Shown here one piece after another: positions 1 through 9,472 of a DNA stretch of 64,000 nt. Positions within the stretch are counted from its first letter, which is position 1; each line of letters starts with the position of its first letter. The translations under genes and the position numbers were made by a program. Origin of the DNA: Bacteroidota bacterium (lineage in GTDB: Bacteria; Bacteroidota; Bacteroidia; Flavobacteriales; Flavobacteriaceae); NCBI GenBank assembly GCA_947447375.1, contig CANFJB010000001.1:1-64000 (forward strand). Reading direction: 5' to 3'. The notes beneath the pieces are model-generated. The model was given only the letters and a program-made list of their open reading frames with translations. It was not told the DNA's origin and ran no database searches.

Positions 1-1036
1 AAATACTCAATTTAGTGTTTTTTCTCAAACGAGCACCTCTTTTGTATCCTACATTCAATGTTCCACCGTTTGGTAAAGTTGCTCTGTAAGTTGGTCCAAC
101 CATAGTACAGTTTGAGAATATTGCAGTTGTAAAAGGAGTGGCACTATCACCAGTTGCGTTGTTGTCTGATTCAAAACCTTCAGAAGTAGAAATTGCCGGA
201 ACGTCAGCAACGTTTGGATCTCTAACCGCTAAACAAAATTGAACTTTTCCGCTATATCCGTTATCAGTATCAAAATCGTCATCTAAACCTCTGAATGCAA
301 CTAAGTGCTTACAATTTACAGCTCCACCAAACCACTCGAATGAATCGTCATTTGAATGAGAAACTTGAACATAATCAATCGTTGTTCCAGAACCTACAGC
401 ACCAAAAGTCAATCCGTTGATTTCTTGATTTGCAGCATATACATATCCAGCGAATTCAATTCTTACGTATTTTAAAGAACCTGAGTTGTCAGCATTATCT
501 GGGGTTAAACCACCACCAAATTCAGTATCAGGACTTGCAACAATACCTTCAATGTTATTAATACCGTTATTGATATTGTAAGCTCCTTTACCTAGTAAAA
601 TAACTCCTCCCCAATCACCTTTAGCTCTTGCGCCTGGCGCATTGTCTGAAGTAAATACAATCGGACTGGTTGCAGTACCATTAGCAATTAATTTTGCTCC
701 TTTAGTAACAAACAAACCTGCACCTACTGCAGTATGATCTCCACGGATAACAACACCTGGCTCAATAGTTAAGGTAGCATTGTTTTTTACATAAATTTGA
801 CTTTTCAAATAGTAAGTAGTACCCGCTGTCCATCGAGTATCAACAGTAATGTTAGCTGTTACGTTAACAGTTGGAGTTGGGTAAACCGCATTTTGAGGGT
901 CAAAATTGGTCCAAGAGTCAGTCCACATTGCTGTTGGAGCTGGAGCAAACGCACCACGATAAGTAGTCGTTTCTAGTTGCGCGTTCATTGCTGCCACAAC
1001 TAAGAAAAGCATTGTAAATAAGTAGAACTTTTTCAT
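1..1036 (-). CDS. Secreted beta-helix-like surface protein, partial at the 3' end
   Basis: The reading frame starts at an ATG at 1036 and runs off the left edge, so at least 345 residues are visible and the C-terminus is missing. It begins with a clear Sec signal peptide (MKKFYLFTMLFLVVAAMNAQ). The mature part is rich in Gly, Asn, Thr and Val. It contains segments such as NATLTIEPGVVIRG and GDWGGVILLGKGAYN, which recur in a Bacteroidetes/proteobacterial family of extracellular repeat proteins that probably fold as beta-helices. No enzymatic motif was recognised. A type IX sorting domain could lie in the missing end. It follows the TonB receptor at 1207-4155 on the same strand, separated by a terminator, and a possible promoter element TACTTTTG lies at 1070-1063. 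A functional link with that receptor is inference; the function is unknown. Confidence 0.75.
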   Translation of the reverse strand, partial: MKKFYLFTMLFLVVAAMNAQLETTTYRGAFAPAPTAMWTDSWTNFDPQNAVYPTPTVNVTANITVDTRWTAGTTYYLKSQIYVKNNATLTIEPGVVIRGDHTAVGAGLFVTKGAKLIANGTATSPIVFTSDNAPGARAKGDWGGVILLGKGAYNINNGINNIEGIVASPDTEFGGGLTPDNADNSGSLKYVRIEFAGYVYAANQEINGLTFGAVGSGTTIDYVQVSHSNDDSFEWFGGAVNCKHLVAFRGLDDDFDTDNGYSGKVQFCLAVRDPNVADVPAISTSEGFESDNNATGDSATPFTTAIFSNCTMVGPTYRATLPNGGTLNVGYKRGARLRKNTKLSI

Positions 1037-1160
1037 GTTAATTTTTTTAATTTATTTTAAGCCAAAAGTAGAGCTGGTATTTAAACAAACTGTTTCTAAT
1101 TTATTATTATAACGTCAATATTGTGTTTCTAAATTGTTAAGAGGAATAGGGTAAATAAAT

Positions 1161-1184
1161 AAGGGCCCGTGAATACGGGCCCTT
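1161..1184 (-). terminator. Rho-independent terminator after the TonB receptor
   Basis: A perfect 10-bp stem (AAGGGCCCGT / ACGGGCCCTT) with a GAAT loop starts about 23 bases after the minus-strand receptor's stop codon. A T-rich stretch follows on that strand. It separates the receptor transcript from the downstream beta-helix gene. Confidence 0.85.
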
Positions 1185-1206
1185 AATAAAAATTAATTAT
1201 TATCAA

Positions 1207-4155
1207 TTAGAAATTGTAGTTCAAAGAAATTGAAAATGTAGGTCCAAATTTAGTTCTCCAAACCATATCATCTTCACTTGCATCATAACCATTTTTGTCT
1301 TGTGAATCTCCTGTTAATACAGAATTGAAAAAGGCGTTAATTCCAGTAACTTTATTAGTTGTAACTCCTTCATTGTTTTGATAGAAAATCAAATCTTGAG
1401 CCAACATATTTTGAATATTAAATTTCAATTCCAATTTATTATCCATAAAAGTCTTTGCAATTTGCATGTCCAAGAAGGTTCTTCCTTTTTCCCAATAAGC
1501 AGGTGTTGCACCTCCAGGAGTTTGATTTCCATGGATGGCAATTCTATCTCCTACCCTGTTCATGTTTAAAGTCCCAGACCATCCAAATTCTTTATTCATA
1601 TATTGAAAACCACCATTAAATACATATGGAGATTGTCCTTGCAATGGAATGTCATTTAGAGTTGAAGATGTTATCAAATTCGAAATATCTACTTTCGAAC
1701 GAATAATTGCTAAATTGGTGTAAAGCGTTAAATCTTCTAATATTTTATTGCTTTCAGTTCCAAATATTGAACTTACTAAAGTTCGGTATTCCAATTCAAC
1801 TCCCCTGTTGGATCCTTCTTTGGCATTTTTATATTGGTTTGAATTGTTCGCTTGGGCTTGCAATTCGATAGGGTTGTTAAATTGCTTGTAGAAAGCGGAG
1901 AAAGAAAATAATTGTCCTTTACCTGGATAAATTTCATATCTTAAATCCAAGTTTTTAATTTCGGCAATTTTCAAATTTGGATCTCCAGAAGTATTAAATC
2001 TTGTAGCACTATCGAAAAATAAGAAAGGAGCTAATTCTCTAAATTCAGGACGATTTAAAGTTTTAGAGGCACTTAATCTTATGTTTTGAGTTTTAGTTAA
2101 ACTATAAATAAAATTCAATGACGGAAGCACATCCACTTGACTAGCATTTACAGTAATTGGTGCTCCAGAATCTGATTTTGAATCTAATTTTTGGGAATAA
2201 CTTTCTAATCTAGCTCCCCAAATTAATCGGAATTTTTTATAGGTATTATCAACCATAAAATATCCAGCGTCTAAATGAGAACTTGCTGTATAGGTATCGT
2301 TTCCTTTTGTTCCATCAAATAATGTCAAACCACTAGAATTTGGCCCTAAAACTCCCATATTCGCTGCATTGAAAATGGTTGAGTTAGTTTGAGTTGAAAT
2401 ATTTTGTGAAAAAGTATTGTTGCCATAATTCACTCCATTTACAAGACCTCTAAATTGCACATACCCTAATTGTCTAGCAGCAAAATCTCTAGATCTAGAC
2501 TGAGTAATTCCACCCATTTTCAATTCCGTTGAGAAATCTTCTGATAATTTAATCTTTTTACTTAAGTCTAATTTAAAACTATAAATATTTTCTTTATTTA
2601 ATGAGGTGTAAATTGACCCAGGATAATCAGAACCAACAGAATTAGTTGAAAAATATGCTGTTGGTTGTGAAATAGTTCCGTTGTCAAATTTAGAATAAAC
2701 ATAGGTATTTCTTCTTTCACTTGGAATTTCTCTATTTACATTACTGTAAGAACTAACCCAGTTTATTTTAATTTTACTGGCAGATAAAAAATGTTCACCG
2801 CTTAACTGACCAGTATAAATTCTGTTATTCGTAAATATTCTAGAAGTGGTACTGATCCATAACGGATCACTTTCTTGAGACAAACTACCATTTCTGTCCA
2901 TTATTTTATTATCAGAAATAATACTGTACAAGTTTTTAAAACTGAAAGTATTATTTGCATTTGTTTTCAAAGAAATATTTCCAATAGCTGCTAATAAAGT
3001 TTGAACGCTATAATTTTGGTCTAATTGATCAGTAACTAATTGTCCCGGAGCGTCATAAGTTTTTCTATTTGTTTCACTGTAAACATTAGTTCTATTATAA
3101 GTAACAGATCCTAAAATTCCTAAACTTTTAGTTTCATTCAATTTAATATATCTTCCCAATGTATATTGAAAACTGGCATTTGGACTAAATGTTTTTTCAT
3201 ATAATTTCCAATCGGAAGTTGAATTTTTTGCTATATCAGCTATTTGTAAATAACTACTTTGTGTATTTTGACCTTGCAAAGCTTGGAAATTTGCAACACT
3301 TGGTATTATAGAAGACAATCCTTTAGTTCCATCATCTAATCCTAACCATTCTGTTTTTCCACCAGCACTATAAAGTTGTTTTTTACCTGTTGTAATAGAA
3401 TTGTATCCTGTACCTAATGAAAGGGATTCAAAATCTTTATCAGGAGTAGCTTTAGTATTTATTTCTATGATTCCACCTGCAAATTCACCTGGTAAATCAG
3501 GAGTTGCTGTTTTATAAATAACTAAATTGTCAAGCATATTTGCTGGAAAAATATCAAAAGAAAATGCTTTTCTATCAGGCTCAGTACTTGGTAATGGTGC
3601 ACCATTTAAATAGGTAGTATTATAACGGTCGTTCAAACCACGAATAATTACGAATTTATTGTCTTGAACACTGGCGCCACTTATTCTCTTTAAAACGTCA
3701 GAAGTAGTTTTGTCTGGAGTTCTCTTAATAGTTTCAGCAGAAATCCCATCAGAAACTCTCGCGCTATTTTTTTGAACTGATAATAATGAAGCTACAGATT
3801 CTGCTTTCATTTTGGTTTTTTTAATAACCACCTCGTTCAAAGTGTTGTTTTTTTCTGCCATTGAAACAGTAAGTGAAGTAGTTTCATCTTTTACAGCATC
3901 AACATCTGAGATAATTTTAGTTTCTAAAGTAAAATCCGAAAATTGAACTTCTTGTTTTCCTACAGGTACGTTTCTGATGATGAATTCTCCAGAAGCATCT
4001 GTTTGAGTAGCTAGTTTAGTGTTTAATACTTTTACCAAAACACCTGGTATTGATTTCCCAGTACCTTCTTCAACTACTGTCCCTTTAATAATTGCGGTTT
4101 GAGAATAAATTGCGCTTGAAATAAGTGCGATTAACAAAGAATAAAAATACTTCAT
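1207..4155 (-). CDS. TonB-dependent outer-membrane receptor with CarboxypepD_reg-like N-terminal domain
   Basis: This 982-residue protein has a signal peptide (MKYFYSLLIALISSAIYSQ). An N-terminal carboxypeptidase-regulatory-like beta-sandwich follows at about residues 22-100 (IIKGTVVEEGTGKSIPGVLV). Next come a plug domain at about 130-235 (IIRGLNDRYNTTYLNGAPLP, then DLPGEFAGGIIEINTK) and a long beta-barrel ending in a C-terminal Phe (SLNYNF), as expected for an outer-membrane protein. The substrate cannot be read from the sequence. It belongs to the non-SusC branch and no SusD partner is adjacent. The next gene on the strand encodes a secreted beta-helix-like protein. A possible promoter element TAATTTTG lies at 4197-4190, about 35 bases upstream of the start. 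Confidence 0.85.
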   Translation of the reverse strand: MKYFYSLLIALISSAIYSQTAIIKGTVVEEGTGKSIPGVLVKVLNTKLATQTDASGEFIIRNVPVGKQEVQFSDFTLETKIISDVDAVKDETTSLTVSMAEKNNTLNEVVIKKTKMKAESVASLLSVQKNSARVSDGISAETIKRTPDKTTSDVLKRISGASVQDNKFVIIRGLNDRYNTTYLNGAPLPSTEPDRKAFSFDIFPANMLDNLVIYKTATPDLPGEFAGGIIEINTKATPDKDFESLSLGTGYNSITTGKKQLYSAGGKTEWLGLDDGTKGLSSIIPSVANFQALQGQNTQSSYLQIADIAKNSTSDWKLYEKTFSPNASFQYTLGRYIKLNETKSLGILGSVTYNRTNVYSETNRKTYDAPGQLVTDQLDQNYSVQTLLAAIGNISLKTNANNTFSFKNLYSIISDNKIMDRNGSLSQESDPLWISTTSRIFTNNRIYTGQLSGEHFLSASKIKINWVSSYSNVNREIPSERRNTYVYSKFDNGTISQPTAYFSTNSVGSDYPGSIYTSLNKENIYSFKLDLSKKIKLSEDFSTELKMGGITQSRSRDFAARQLGYVQFRGLVNGVNYGNNTFSQNISTQTNSTIFNAANMGVLGPNSSGLTLFDGTKGNDTYTASSHLDAGYFMVDNTYKKFRLIWGARLESYSQKLDSKSDSGAPITVNASQVDVLPSLNFIYSLTKTQNIRLSASKTLNRPEFRELAPFLFFDSATRFNTSGDPNLKIAEIKNLDLRYEIYPGKGQLFSFSAFYKQFNNPIELQAQANNSNQYKNAKEGSNRGVELEYRTLVSSIFGTESNKILEDLTLYTNLAIIRSKVDISNLITSSTLNDIPLQGQSPYVFNGGFQYMNKEFGWSGTLNMNRVGDRIAIHGNQTPGGATPAYWEKGRTFLDMQIAKTFMDNKLELKFNIQNMLAQDLIFYQNNEGVTTNKVTGINAFFNSVLTGDSQDKNGYDASEDDMVWRTKFGPTFSISLNYNF

Positions 4156-4438
4156 TATTAGTTTTTTTTTAATATGGATTATTATTCGGCAAAATTAATA
4201 TCGAAAAACTAGTCTAATGTTACCTATTTATTATGAAAAGAGGGATTTTAAAACTCAATGTAAAATTATTGTTAAGATTTTGAATCGATTTTCAATCATT
4301 ATTAATATTAATTTTACATTTTATAGAATTTTAAAAATTCAATCGTTATCGGCTTTGAATTCTTTACGCCAATTTGTCACTTTTTTTGAATTGGTATTCT
4401 ATTTGAATAATAAATTATAAATCTTAAAATTTTAATTT

Positions 4439-6340
4439 ATGACAACTGGAAAAATCAATGTTTCGGTGGAGAATATCTTCCCTTTAATTAAGAAATTTTT
4501 ATACAGCGATCACGAGATCTTTTTGCGTGAGCTAATTTCTAATGGAACTGATGCTACTTTAAAATTAAAGCACCTAACAAGTATTGGTGAGGCTAAAGTA
4601 GAATATGGAAATCCTATTATCGAGGTTAAAATCGATAAAGAAGGAAAAAAATTACATATTATTGACCAAGGTATTGGAATGACTTCTGATGAAGTTGAAA
4701 AATACATCAACCAATTGGCCTTTTCAGGAGCTGAGGAGTTTCTTGATAAATATAAAGATTCTGCCAAAGATTCAGGAATTATAGGACATTTTGGCCTTGG
4801 ATTTTATTCTGCTTTTATGGTGGCTTCCAAAGTAGAAATAATTACTAAATCTTATAAAGACGAGCCAGCTGCACATTGGACCTGTGATGGAAGCCCAGAA
4901 TTTACATTGGATCCAAGTGATAAAACCACTCGTGGAACTGAAATTATCTTGCACATCGCTGAAGATTCTTTAGAGTTTTTGGAAGATTTCAAAATCAGTG
5001 AATTATTGAATAAATACAATAAGTTCATGCCTATTCCAATTAAATTTGGAACCAAAACAGAAAAAATCGAACAGAAAAAAGGAGAATCTGTTGCTGAAGA
5101 AGACAAAGACAACCTATTTACAGAAGTAGAAGTTGATAACATTATCAATAACCCGAATCCAGCTTGGACCAAACAGCCAACAGAATTAACTGACGAAGAT
5201 TACAACAACTTCTACCGTGAGGTGTACCCAATGCAATTTGAAGAACCTTTATTCCACATTCATTTAAATGTAGATTATCCATTTAATTTAACTGGAATTT
5301 TATACTTCCCAAAATTGGGTTCTGATATGCAAATTCAGAAAGACAAAATCCAATTGTATCAAAATCAGGTTTATGTAACCGATAATGTGGAAGGTATTGT
5401 ACCTGAATTTTTAACAATGCTAAAAGGGGTTATTGATTCGCCAGATATTCCTTTGAATGTTTCTCGTTCTAGCCTTCAAGCTGATGGCGCGGTAAAGAAA
5501 ATATCCAATTATATTACTAGAAAAGTAGCCGATAAATTGAAATCATTATTTACAGAAAATAGAGAAGATTTCGAGAAAAAATGGAATGATATCAAAATCG
5601 TTTTAGAATATGGAATGCTTTCAGAGGATAAATTCTATGAAAAAGCTGGCGCATTTGCTTTGTATCCAACAGTTGATGATACTTATTTTACTTTGGAAGA
5701 ATTAAAAGAAAAATTAGCTCCAAATCAAACTGATAAAGACGGAAAATTAGTTGTTTTATATGCATCCAATAAAGAAGCGCAACACAGCTATATCCAAATT
5801 GCAAAAAATAAAGGTTACGAAGTTTTACTACTTGATTCTCCAATTATTTCGCATTTAATTCAAAAAATTGAAAGCGATAATAATACAATGACGTTTGTTC
5901 GTGTGGATTCTGATCCAATTGATAAATTAATCAAAAAGGAAGAAACTTCGATTTCTAAATTATCGGATGTTGAAAAAGAGAAACTAAAAACAGTATTAGA
6001 AGGATTTGTTCCAAAACAAAAATATTCTGTTCAAATGGAAGCATTAGACAGTAATGAAGCACCATTTATTATCACCCAACCAGAATTTATGCGTAGGATG
6101 AAAGAAATGAGTCAGTCTGGTGGTGGCGGAATGTTTGGAATGGGCAATATGCCAGAAATGTACAATTTGGTAGTAAATACAAACTCAGAATTGGCTTCCA
6201 ATATCCTGAATTCTAATGATACTGCAAATCAAGAAAACTTGGTAAAACAAGCCTTAGATTTGGCAAAATTATCTCAGAATTTATTAAAAGGAGAAGAGCT
6301 TACGGCTTTTGTAAAACGCAGCTTCGAATTGATAAAATAA
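4439..6340 (+). CDS. htpG: Molecular chaperone HtpG (Hsp90)
   Basis: A 633-residue cytosolic Hsp90-family chaperone, close to the usual bacterial length. The GHKL ATPase motifs are visible in the first 130 residues: FLRELISNGTDA with the Mg-coordinating Asn, DQGIGMT, and GHFGLGFYSAFMVA. The middle domain includes a conserved client/ATPase-loop region (PLNVSRSSLQ). The C-terminal dimerisation region has a Gly/Met-rich loop (QSGGGGMFGMGNMPEM). The gene stands alone and is convergent with the M28 peptidase across a shared terminator. The 283 bases before it hold no convincing gene. A weak promoter-like TCTATTTG lies about 30 bases upstream. Confidence 0.97.
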   Translation: MTTGKINVSVENIFPLIKKFLYSDHEIFLRELISNGTDATLKLKHLTSIGEAKVEYGNPIIEVKIDKEGKKLHIIDQGIGMTSDEVEKYINQLAFSGAEEFLDKYKDSAKDSGIIGHFGLGFYSAFMVASKVEIITKSYKDEPAAHWTCDGSPEFTLDPSDKTTRGTEIILHIAEDSLEFLEDFKISELLNKYNKFMPIPIKFGTKTEKIEQKKGESVAEEDKDNLFTEVEVDNIINNPNPAWTKQPTELTDEDYNNFYREVYPMQFEEPLFHIHLNVDYPFNLTGILYFPKLGSDMQIQKDKIQLYQNQVYVTDNVEGIVPEFLTMLKGVIDSPDIPLNVSRSSLQADGAVKKISNYITRKVADKLKSLFTENREDFEKKWNDIKIVLEYGMLSEDKFYEKAGAFALYPTVDDTYFTLEELKEKLAPNQTDKDGKLVVLYASNKEAQHSYIQIAKNKGYEVLLLDSPIISHLIQKIESDNNTMTFVRVDSDPIDKLIKKEETSISKLSDVEKEKLKTVLEGFVPKQKYSVQMEALDSNEAPFIITQPEFMRRMKEMSQSGGGGMFGMGNMPEMYNLVVNTNSELASNILNSNDTANQENLVKQALDLAKLSQNLLKGEELTAFVKRSFELIK

Positions 6341-6353
6341 GCGTTTTTGAATT

Positions 6354-6388
6354 AAAAAAAGACCTGTAATTGCTTACAGGTCTTTTTT
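6354..6388. terminator. Bidirectional terminator between htpG and the M28 peptidase
   Basis: A 9-bp stem (GACCTGTAA / TTACAGGTC, loop TTGC) is flanked by an A-run on the left and a T-run on the right. It can therefore end transcription of both convergent genes. Confidence 0.9.
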
Positions 6389-6391
6389 ATT

Positions 6392-7762
6392 TTATTGCAA
6401 TCCGTTTTGATCAATTAAATACATTAAAGCGGCCATTGTAGCAGCACCCAATTCTAATTCTCTCTTATTTACAGCGTCAAATTTGTCATTTGCAGCATGG
6501 TGATAATCAAAATAGCGTTGTGAATCTGGGTGTAAACCTGCCTTAATTATTTTAGACGAAGTAAGCGGCTCAATATCAGAACCTGAATGTCCTTTGGTAA
6601 AACTATGTATTAAATAGGGTTCGAAAAGGCCTTTCCATGTTTGAATTTTTGAAAGGTTCAATTCATCGGTTTCAAATGAAAATCCTCTTGGCGAAAATCC
6701 TCCAGAATCACTTTCTAAGGCGAAAATATGATTTTCGTTATTTGCTATTGAAAGCTCATCGTATTTTTTCCCACCACGACCTCCATTTTCTTCATTCATG
6801 AAAAGTACGGCGCGAATAGTATTTTTCGGCTTGTAACCTATATTCTTAAAAATATTTAAAACCTCCATGCTTTGCACAACTCCTGCTCCATCATCCTGAG
6901 AACCATCGGCTAAATCCCAAGAATCCAAATGACCTCCAACAACCATAATTCTTTCAGGATGCTCACTTCCTTTAATTTCTCCAATTACATTGTAAGACAA
7001 TACATCTTCTAATTGTTGGCACGATTGCTTCAAATAGAACTTCAAATTAGGATTTGCTTTAAGCGATTTACTCAATAATTCAGCAGCATTAGTGCTAATT
7101 GCGGCTGCTGGAATGTATTTGTCTTTTGGAAGATCGCCATAACTTTGGGCTCCCGTGTGAGGAAAATCATCCAGTCTCATGTTCATAGAACGAACGATAG
7201 TTGCTACTGCGCCAAACTTTGAAGCTTCTTTTGCACCGCCATATCTTTGGTCTACACAACCTCCATAAGAAGTAAAAGTTTCAATATTATCAGGTTGCAT
7301 TGGGCGGTTGAAAAATACAATTTTCCCTTTGATTTTATCTTCCCCTAATTCTGCAATTTCCTTGATGGAATGTACCTCAATAACGGAAGCGGTAATTCCG
7401 TTTTTAGGGGTTGCAACAGAACCACCCAAAGCACAAACGGGAATTGAAATTTTTGATTTGTTATCTAAAATGTAAGCGACTTCTTTTTCGCCACGAACCC
7501 ATTTTGGAACCATTACTTCTTGAAGATAGACTCGGTCTAAACCCAAAGTTTCTAATTGTGCTTTGGTATATTCTACCCCTTTTTGAGCACCCTCGGAACC
7601 GGATAAACGAGCACCAACTTTATTGGATAAATCATCCAGCCAAGAGTAACATTTCGAATTGGTTAACGCTGATTTATAGATTTCTTTGAACTTGATTTCA
7701 TCACTGCTTTGCGCAAAAGTGACTGTCGAAAAAATCAAAAAGGTGTAAAATATATTTTTCAT
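6392..7762 (-). CDS. M28-family metallopeptidase, exported, with PA domain
   Basis: A 456-residue exported zinc aminopeptidase-like protein. It has a signal peptide (MKNIFYTFLIFSTVTFAQ), then a protease-associated (PA) insert at about 120-250, then the M28 catalytic core. Visible di-zinc ligands are the His and Asp of GGHLDSWDLADGSQDDGAG, the Glu pair of MNEENGG, the Asp of LESDSGG, and a late His in DYHHAANDKFD. Bacteroidetes members of this family are annotated as periplasmic aminopeptidases or carboxypeptidases; the exact specificity cannot be told here. A terminator separates it from the upstream sugar transporter, so it may have its own promoter in a short intergenic space. Confidence 0.9.
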   Translation of the reverse strand: MKNIFYTFLIFSTVTFAQSSDEIKFKEIYKSALTNSKCYSWLDDLSNKVGARLSGSEGAQKGVEYTKAQLETLGLDRVYLQEVMVPKWVRGEKEVAYILDNKSKISIPVCALGGSVATPKNGITASVIEVHSIKEIAELGEDKIKGKIVFFNRPMQPDNIETFTSYGGCVDQRYGGAKEASKFGAVATIVRSMNMRLDDFPHTGAQSYGDLPKDKYIPAAAISTNAAELLSKSLKANPNLKFYLKQSCQQLEDVLSYNVIGEIKGSEHPERIMVVGGHLDSWDLADGSQDDGAGVVQSMEVLNIFKNIGYKPKNTIRAVLFMNEENGGRGGKKYDELSIANNENHIFALESDSGGFSPRGFSFETDELNLSKIQTWKGLFEPYLIHSFTKGHSGSDIEPLTSSKIIKAGLHPDSQRYFDYHHAANDKFDAVNKRELELGAATMAALMYLIDQNGLQ

Positions 7763-7783
7763 ATTTGTAAATATTATAATTAA

Positions 7784-7813
7784 AAAAGGATTTGCAAAAA
7801 TACAAATCCTTTT
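7784..7813 (-). terminator. Terminator after the FucP-like transporter
   Basis: An 11-bp stem (AAAAGGATTTG / CAAATCCTTTT) with an 8-base loop lies 21 bases after the transporter's stop. The A-rich left arm gives a U-rich 3' end on the minus-strand transcript. Confidence 0.85.
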
Positions 7814-7834
7814 AATAATACTAAGTTAATTATT

Positions 7835-9274
7835 TTAATGTCCTCCCGAAACTGGCTTGTCAAAATCTATGCCTTGGTCTTTCAATATTCCACTTACTTT
7901 CCAAGCATAAAATGCCAAATAAGCAAAACACAATACTCCTACAATATAGCTGCTTTGAATTCCAATACTTTCAGAAAGTACCCCTTGTGCCCAGCTTACA
8001 ATTCCTCCACCCATAATCATCATGATTAAGAAACTACTTCCTTGACTGGTGTTTTTTCCTAATCCGCTAATCGCTAAAGTAAAAATACAAGGCCATAAAG
8101 TACTACAAAATAAACCGACACTTGTAAATGCGTAAACGCTTGTCATGCCTGAAGTTGTCATTCCAATTCCTAAAGCTACAATCCCCAAGATAGAAAATAA
8201 AAGTAACATTCTAGCTGGATTTCCTTTACTTAAAATATCAGCAGCTATTAAAACTAAAATGATTAATCCGTAAACATAAAATGGTGTCAAGTCGTGTTTT
8301 GCAATAGCATTTACTAATAAAAATACACCAAAAGCCAAATAAGGTGCTAGGAATTTAAATACTTTTTGTAAGTTCATATCATTGGTGAAAGCTCCTACAG
8401 CTCCTGTCCAACGACCAATCATCAAACTCGCCCAATACAATGAAATATAAGGTGCTACATCTTGTGTAAGAAACCCTAATTTAGACTCCATATAGGCTGG
8501 AAGGTTACTTGCCGTTGACACTTCAACACCTACATAAACGAAAATCGCTATCATTCCCATGATTAATTGTGGGTATTTTAATGCCGAACTTCTAGAAGAA
8601 TTTACCTCATTTTCAACCTCAACAACAGCTGCTGGTTTATCAGGAATTGAAGAAAATTTTAATAATAATGCTACTAATAAAAATGCCAATCCTAAAACTA
8701 AATAAGGAATTTTCACACTTTCAATACTCATTTCAGTATCTGCACCGGCTACACTAGAACCAAAAATGGCAAAACTTACTACCAATGGACCAATTGTAGT
8801 TCCAAAATTATTAATTCCTCCTGCCAATGTTAATCTTTGAGAACCTGTTGTAATCGGACCCATAGCAATCGCTAAAGGATTTGCAACGGTTTGCTGTAAT
8901 GAAAATCCTAAAGCTACGATGAATAAACCAGACAACATTAAAGTGAATGAACCTGTATTTGCAGCTGGATAAAACAATAATGTTCCTAATGCTGATATCC
9001 CTAAACCAAGCGCAAGACCATTTTTATAACCTATCTTGTTTACTATATCTTCCTTCATTAAAAGCGAAATCCCCATGTAAATAAGAGATCCTACGGTGTA
9101 GGCAATGTAAAATGCCAATGAAACTAATTGGCTTTGACCTTGGGTCAAATCGAAGGCTTTTTTAAATACTGGAATTAGGATGTCGTTACTAGCGGCGACA
9201 AATCCCCAGAAGAAAAATACGGTTACTAAGGGAATAAACTGCCCCCATTTTGTTTGAACATTTTCTGAATTCAT
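7835..9274 (-). CDS. Sugar MFS transporter, FucP/GluP family
   Basis: A 479-residue inner-membrane major facilitator of the fucose/glucose-galactose permease type. The start (WGQFIPLVTVFFFWGFVAASND) and the LTQGQSQLVSLAFYIAY region after the first helix are characteristic of FucP-like sugar:proton symporters. About 12 hydrophobic segments can be counted, with a charged central loop (VVEVENEVNSSRSS). Bacteroidetes members transport glucose, galactose, fucose or N-acetylglucosamine, and the sequence alone does not decide. It appears monocistronic. Its leader carries three TTGGTT words in a row, listed separately. Confidence 0.85.
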   Translation of the reverse strand: MNSENVQTKWGQFIPLVTVFFFWGFVAASNDILIPVFKKAFDLTQGQSQLVSLAFYIAYTVGSLIYMGISLLMKEDIVNKIGYKNGLALGLGISALGTLLFYPAANTGSFTLMLSGLFIVALGFSLQQTVANPLAIAMGPITTGSQRLTLAGGINNFGTTIGPLVVSFAIFGSSVAGADTEMSIESVKIPYLVLGLAFLLVALLLKFSSIPDKPAAVVEVENEVNSSRSSALKYPQLIMGMIAIFVYVGVEVSTASNLPAYMESKLGFLTQDVAPYISLYWASLMIGRWTGAVGAFTNDMNLQKVFKFLAPYLAFGVFLLVNAIAKHDLTPFYVYGLIILVLIAADILSKGNPARMLLLFSILGIVALGIGMTTSGMTSVYAFTSVGLFCSTLWPCIFTLAISGLGKNTSQGSSFLIMMIMGGGIVSWAQGVLSESIGIQSSYIVGVLCFAYLAFYAWKVSGILKDQGIDFDKPVSGGH

Positions 9275-9307
9275 AAAGTTGGTTTAAAGTTGGTTAAATA
9301 ATTGGTT
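9275..9307. repeat. Three spaced TTGGTT words in the transporter leader
   Basis: TTGGTT occurs at 9279-9284, 9290-9295 and 9302-9307, and the first two are part of an exact tandem of AAAGTTGGTT. The 11-12 base spacing is about one helical turn. It directly precedes the transporter's ATG on the minus strand. It could be an operator, a leader element or a small slippage array. Confidence 0.5.
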
Positions 9308-9472
9308 TTAGTATTTCATTTATCTCAATTCTACTATTATAAAATGCATAACTAATAAAAATAAATACTAATATTTGATAAATATACATTTATATAAAAA
9401 GAATATAAAATATTTACTTGATAAATTTATTAACGAAATCGATTTCTGAATTTTTGATCATTATGAAACTGA

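Noticed and set aside
4217..4420. Open frame of 67 codons between the TonB receptor and htpG (plus strand)
   Set aside because: Low-complexity AT-rich translation, no recognisable domain, and it lies in the region expected to hold both divergent promoters.
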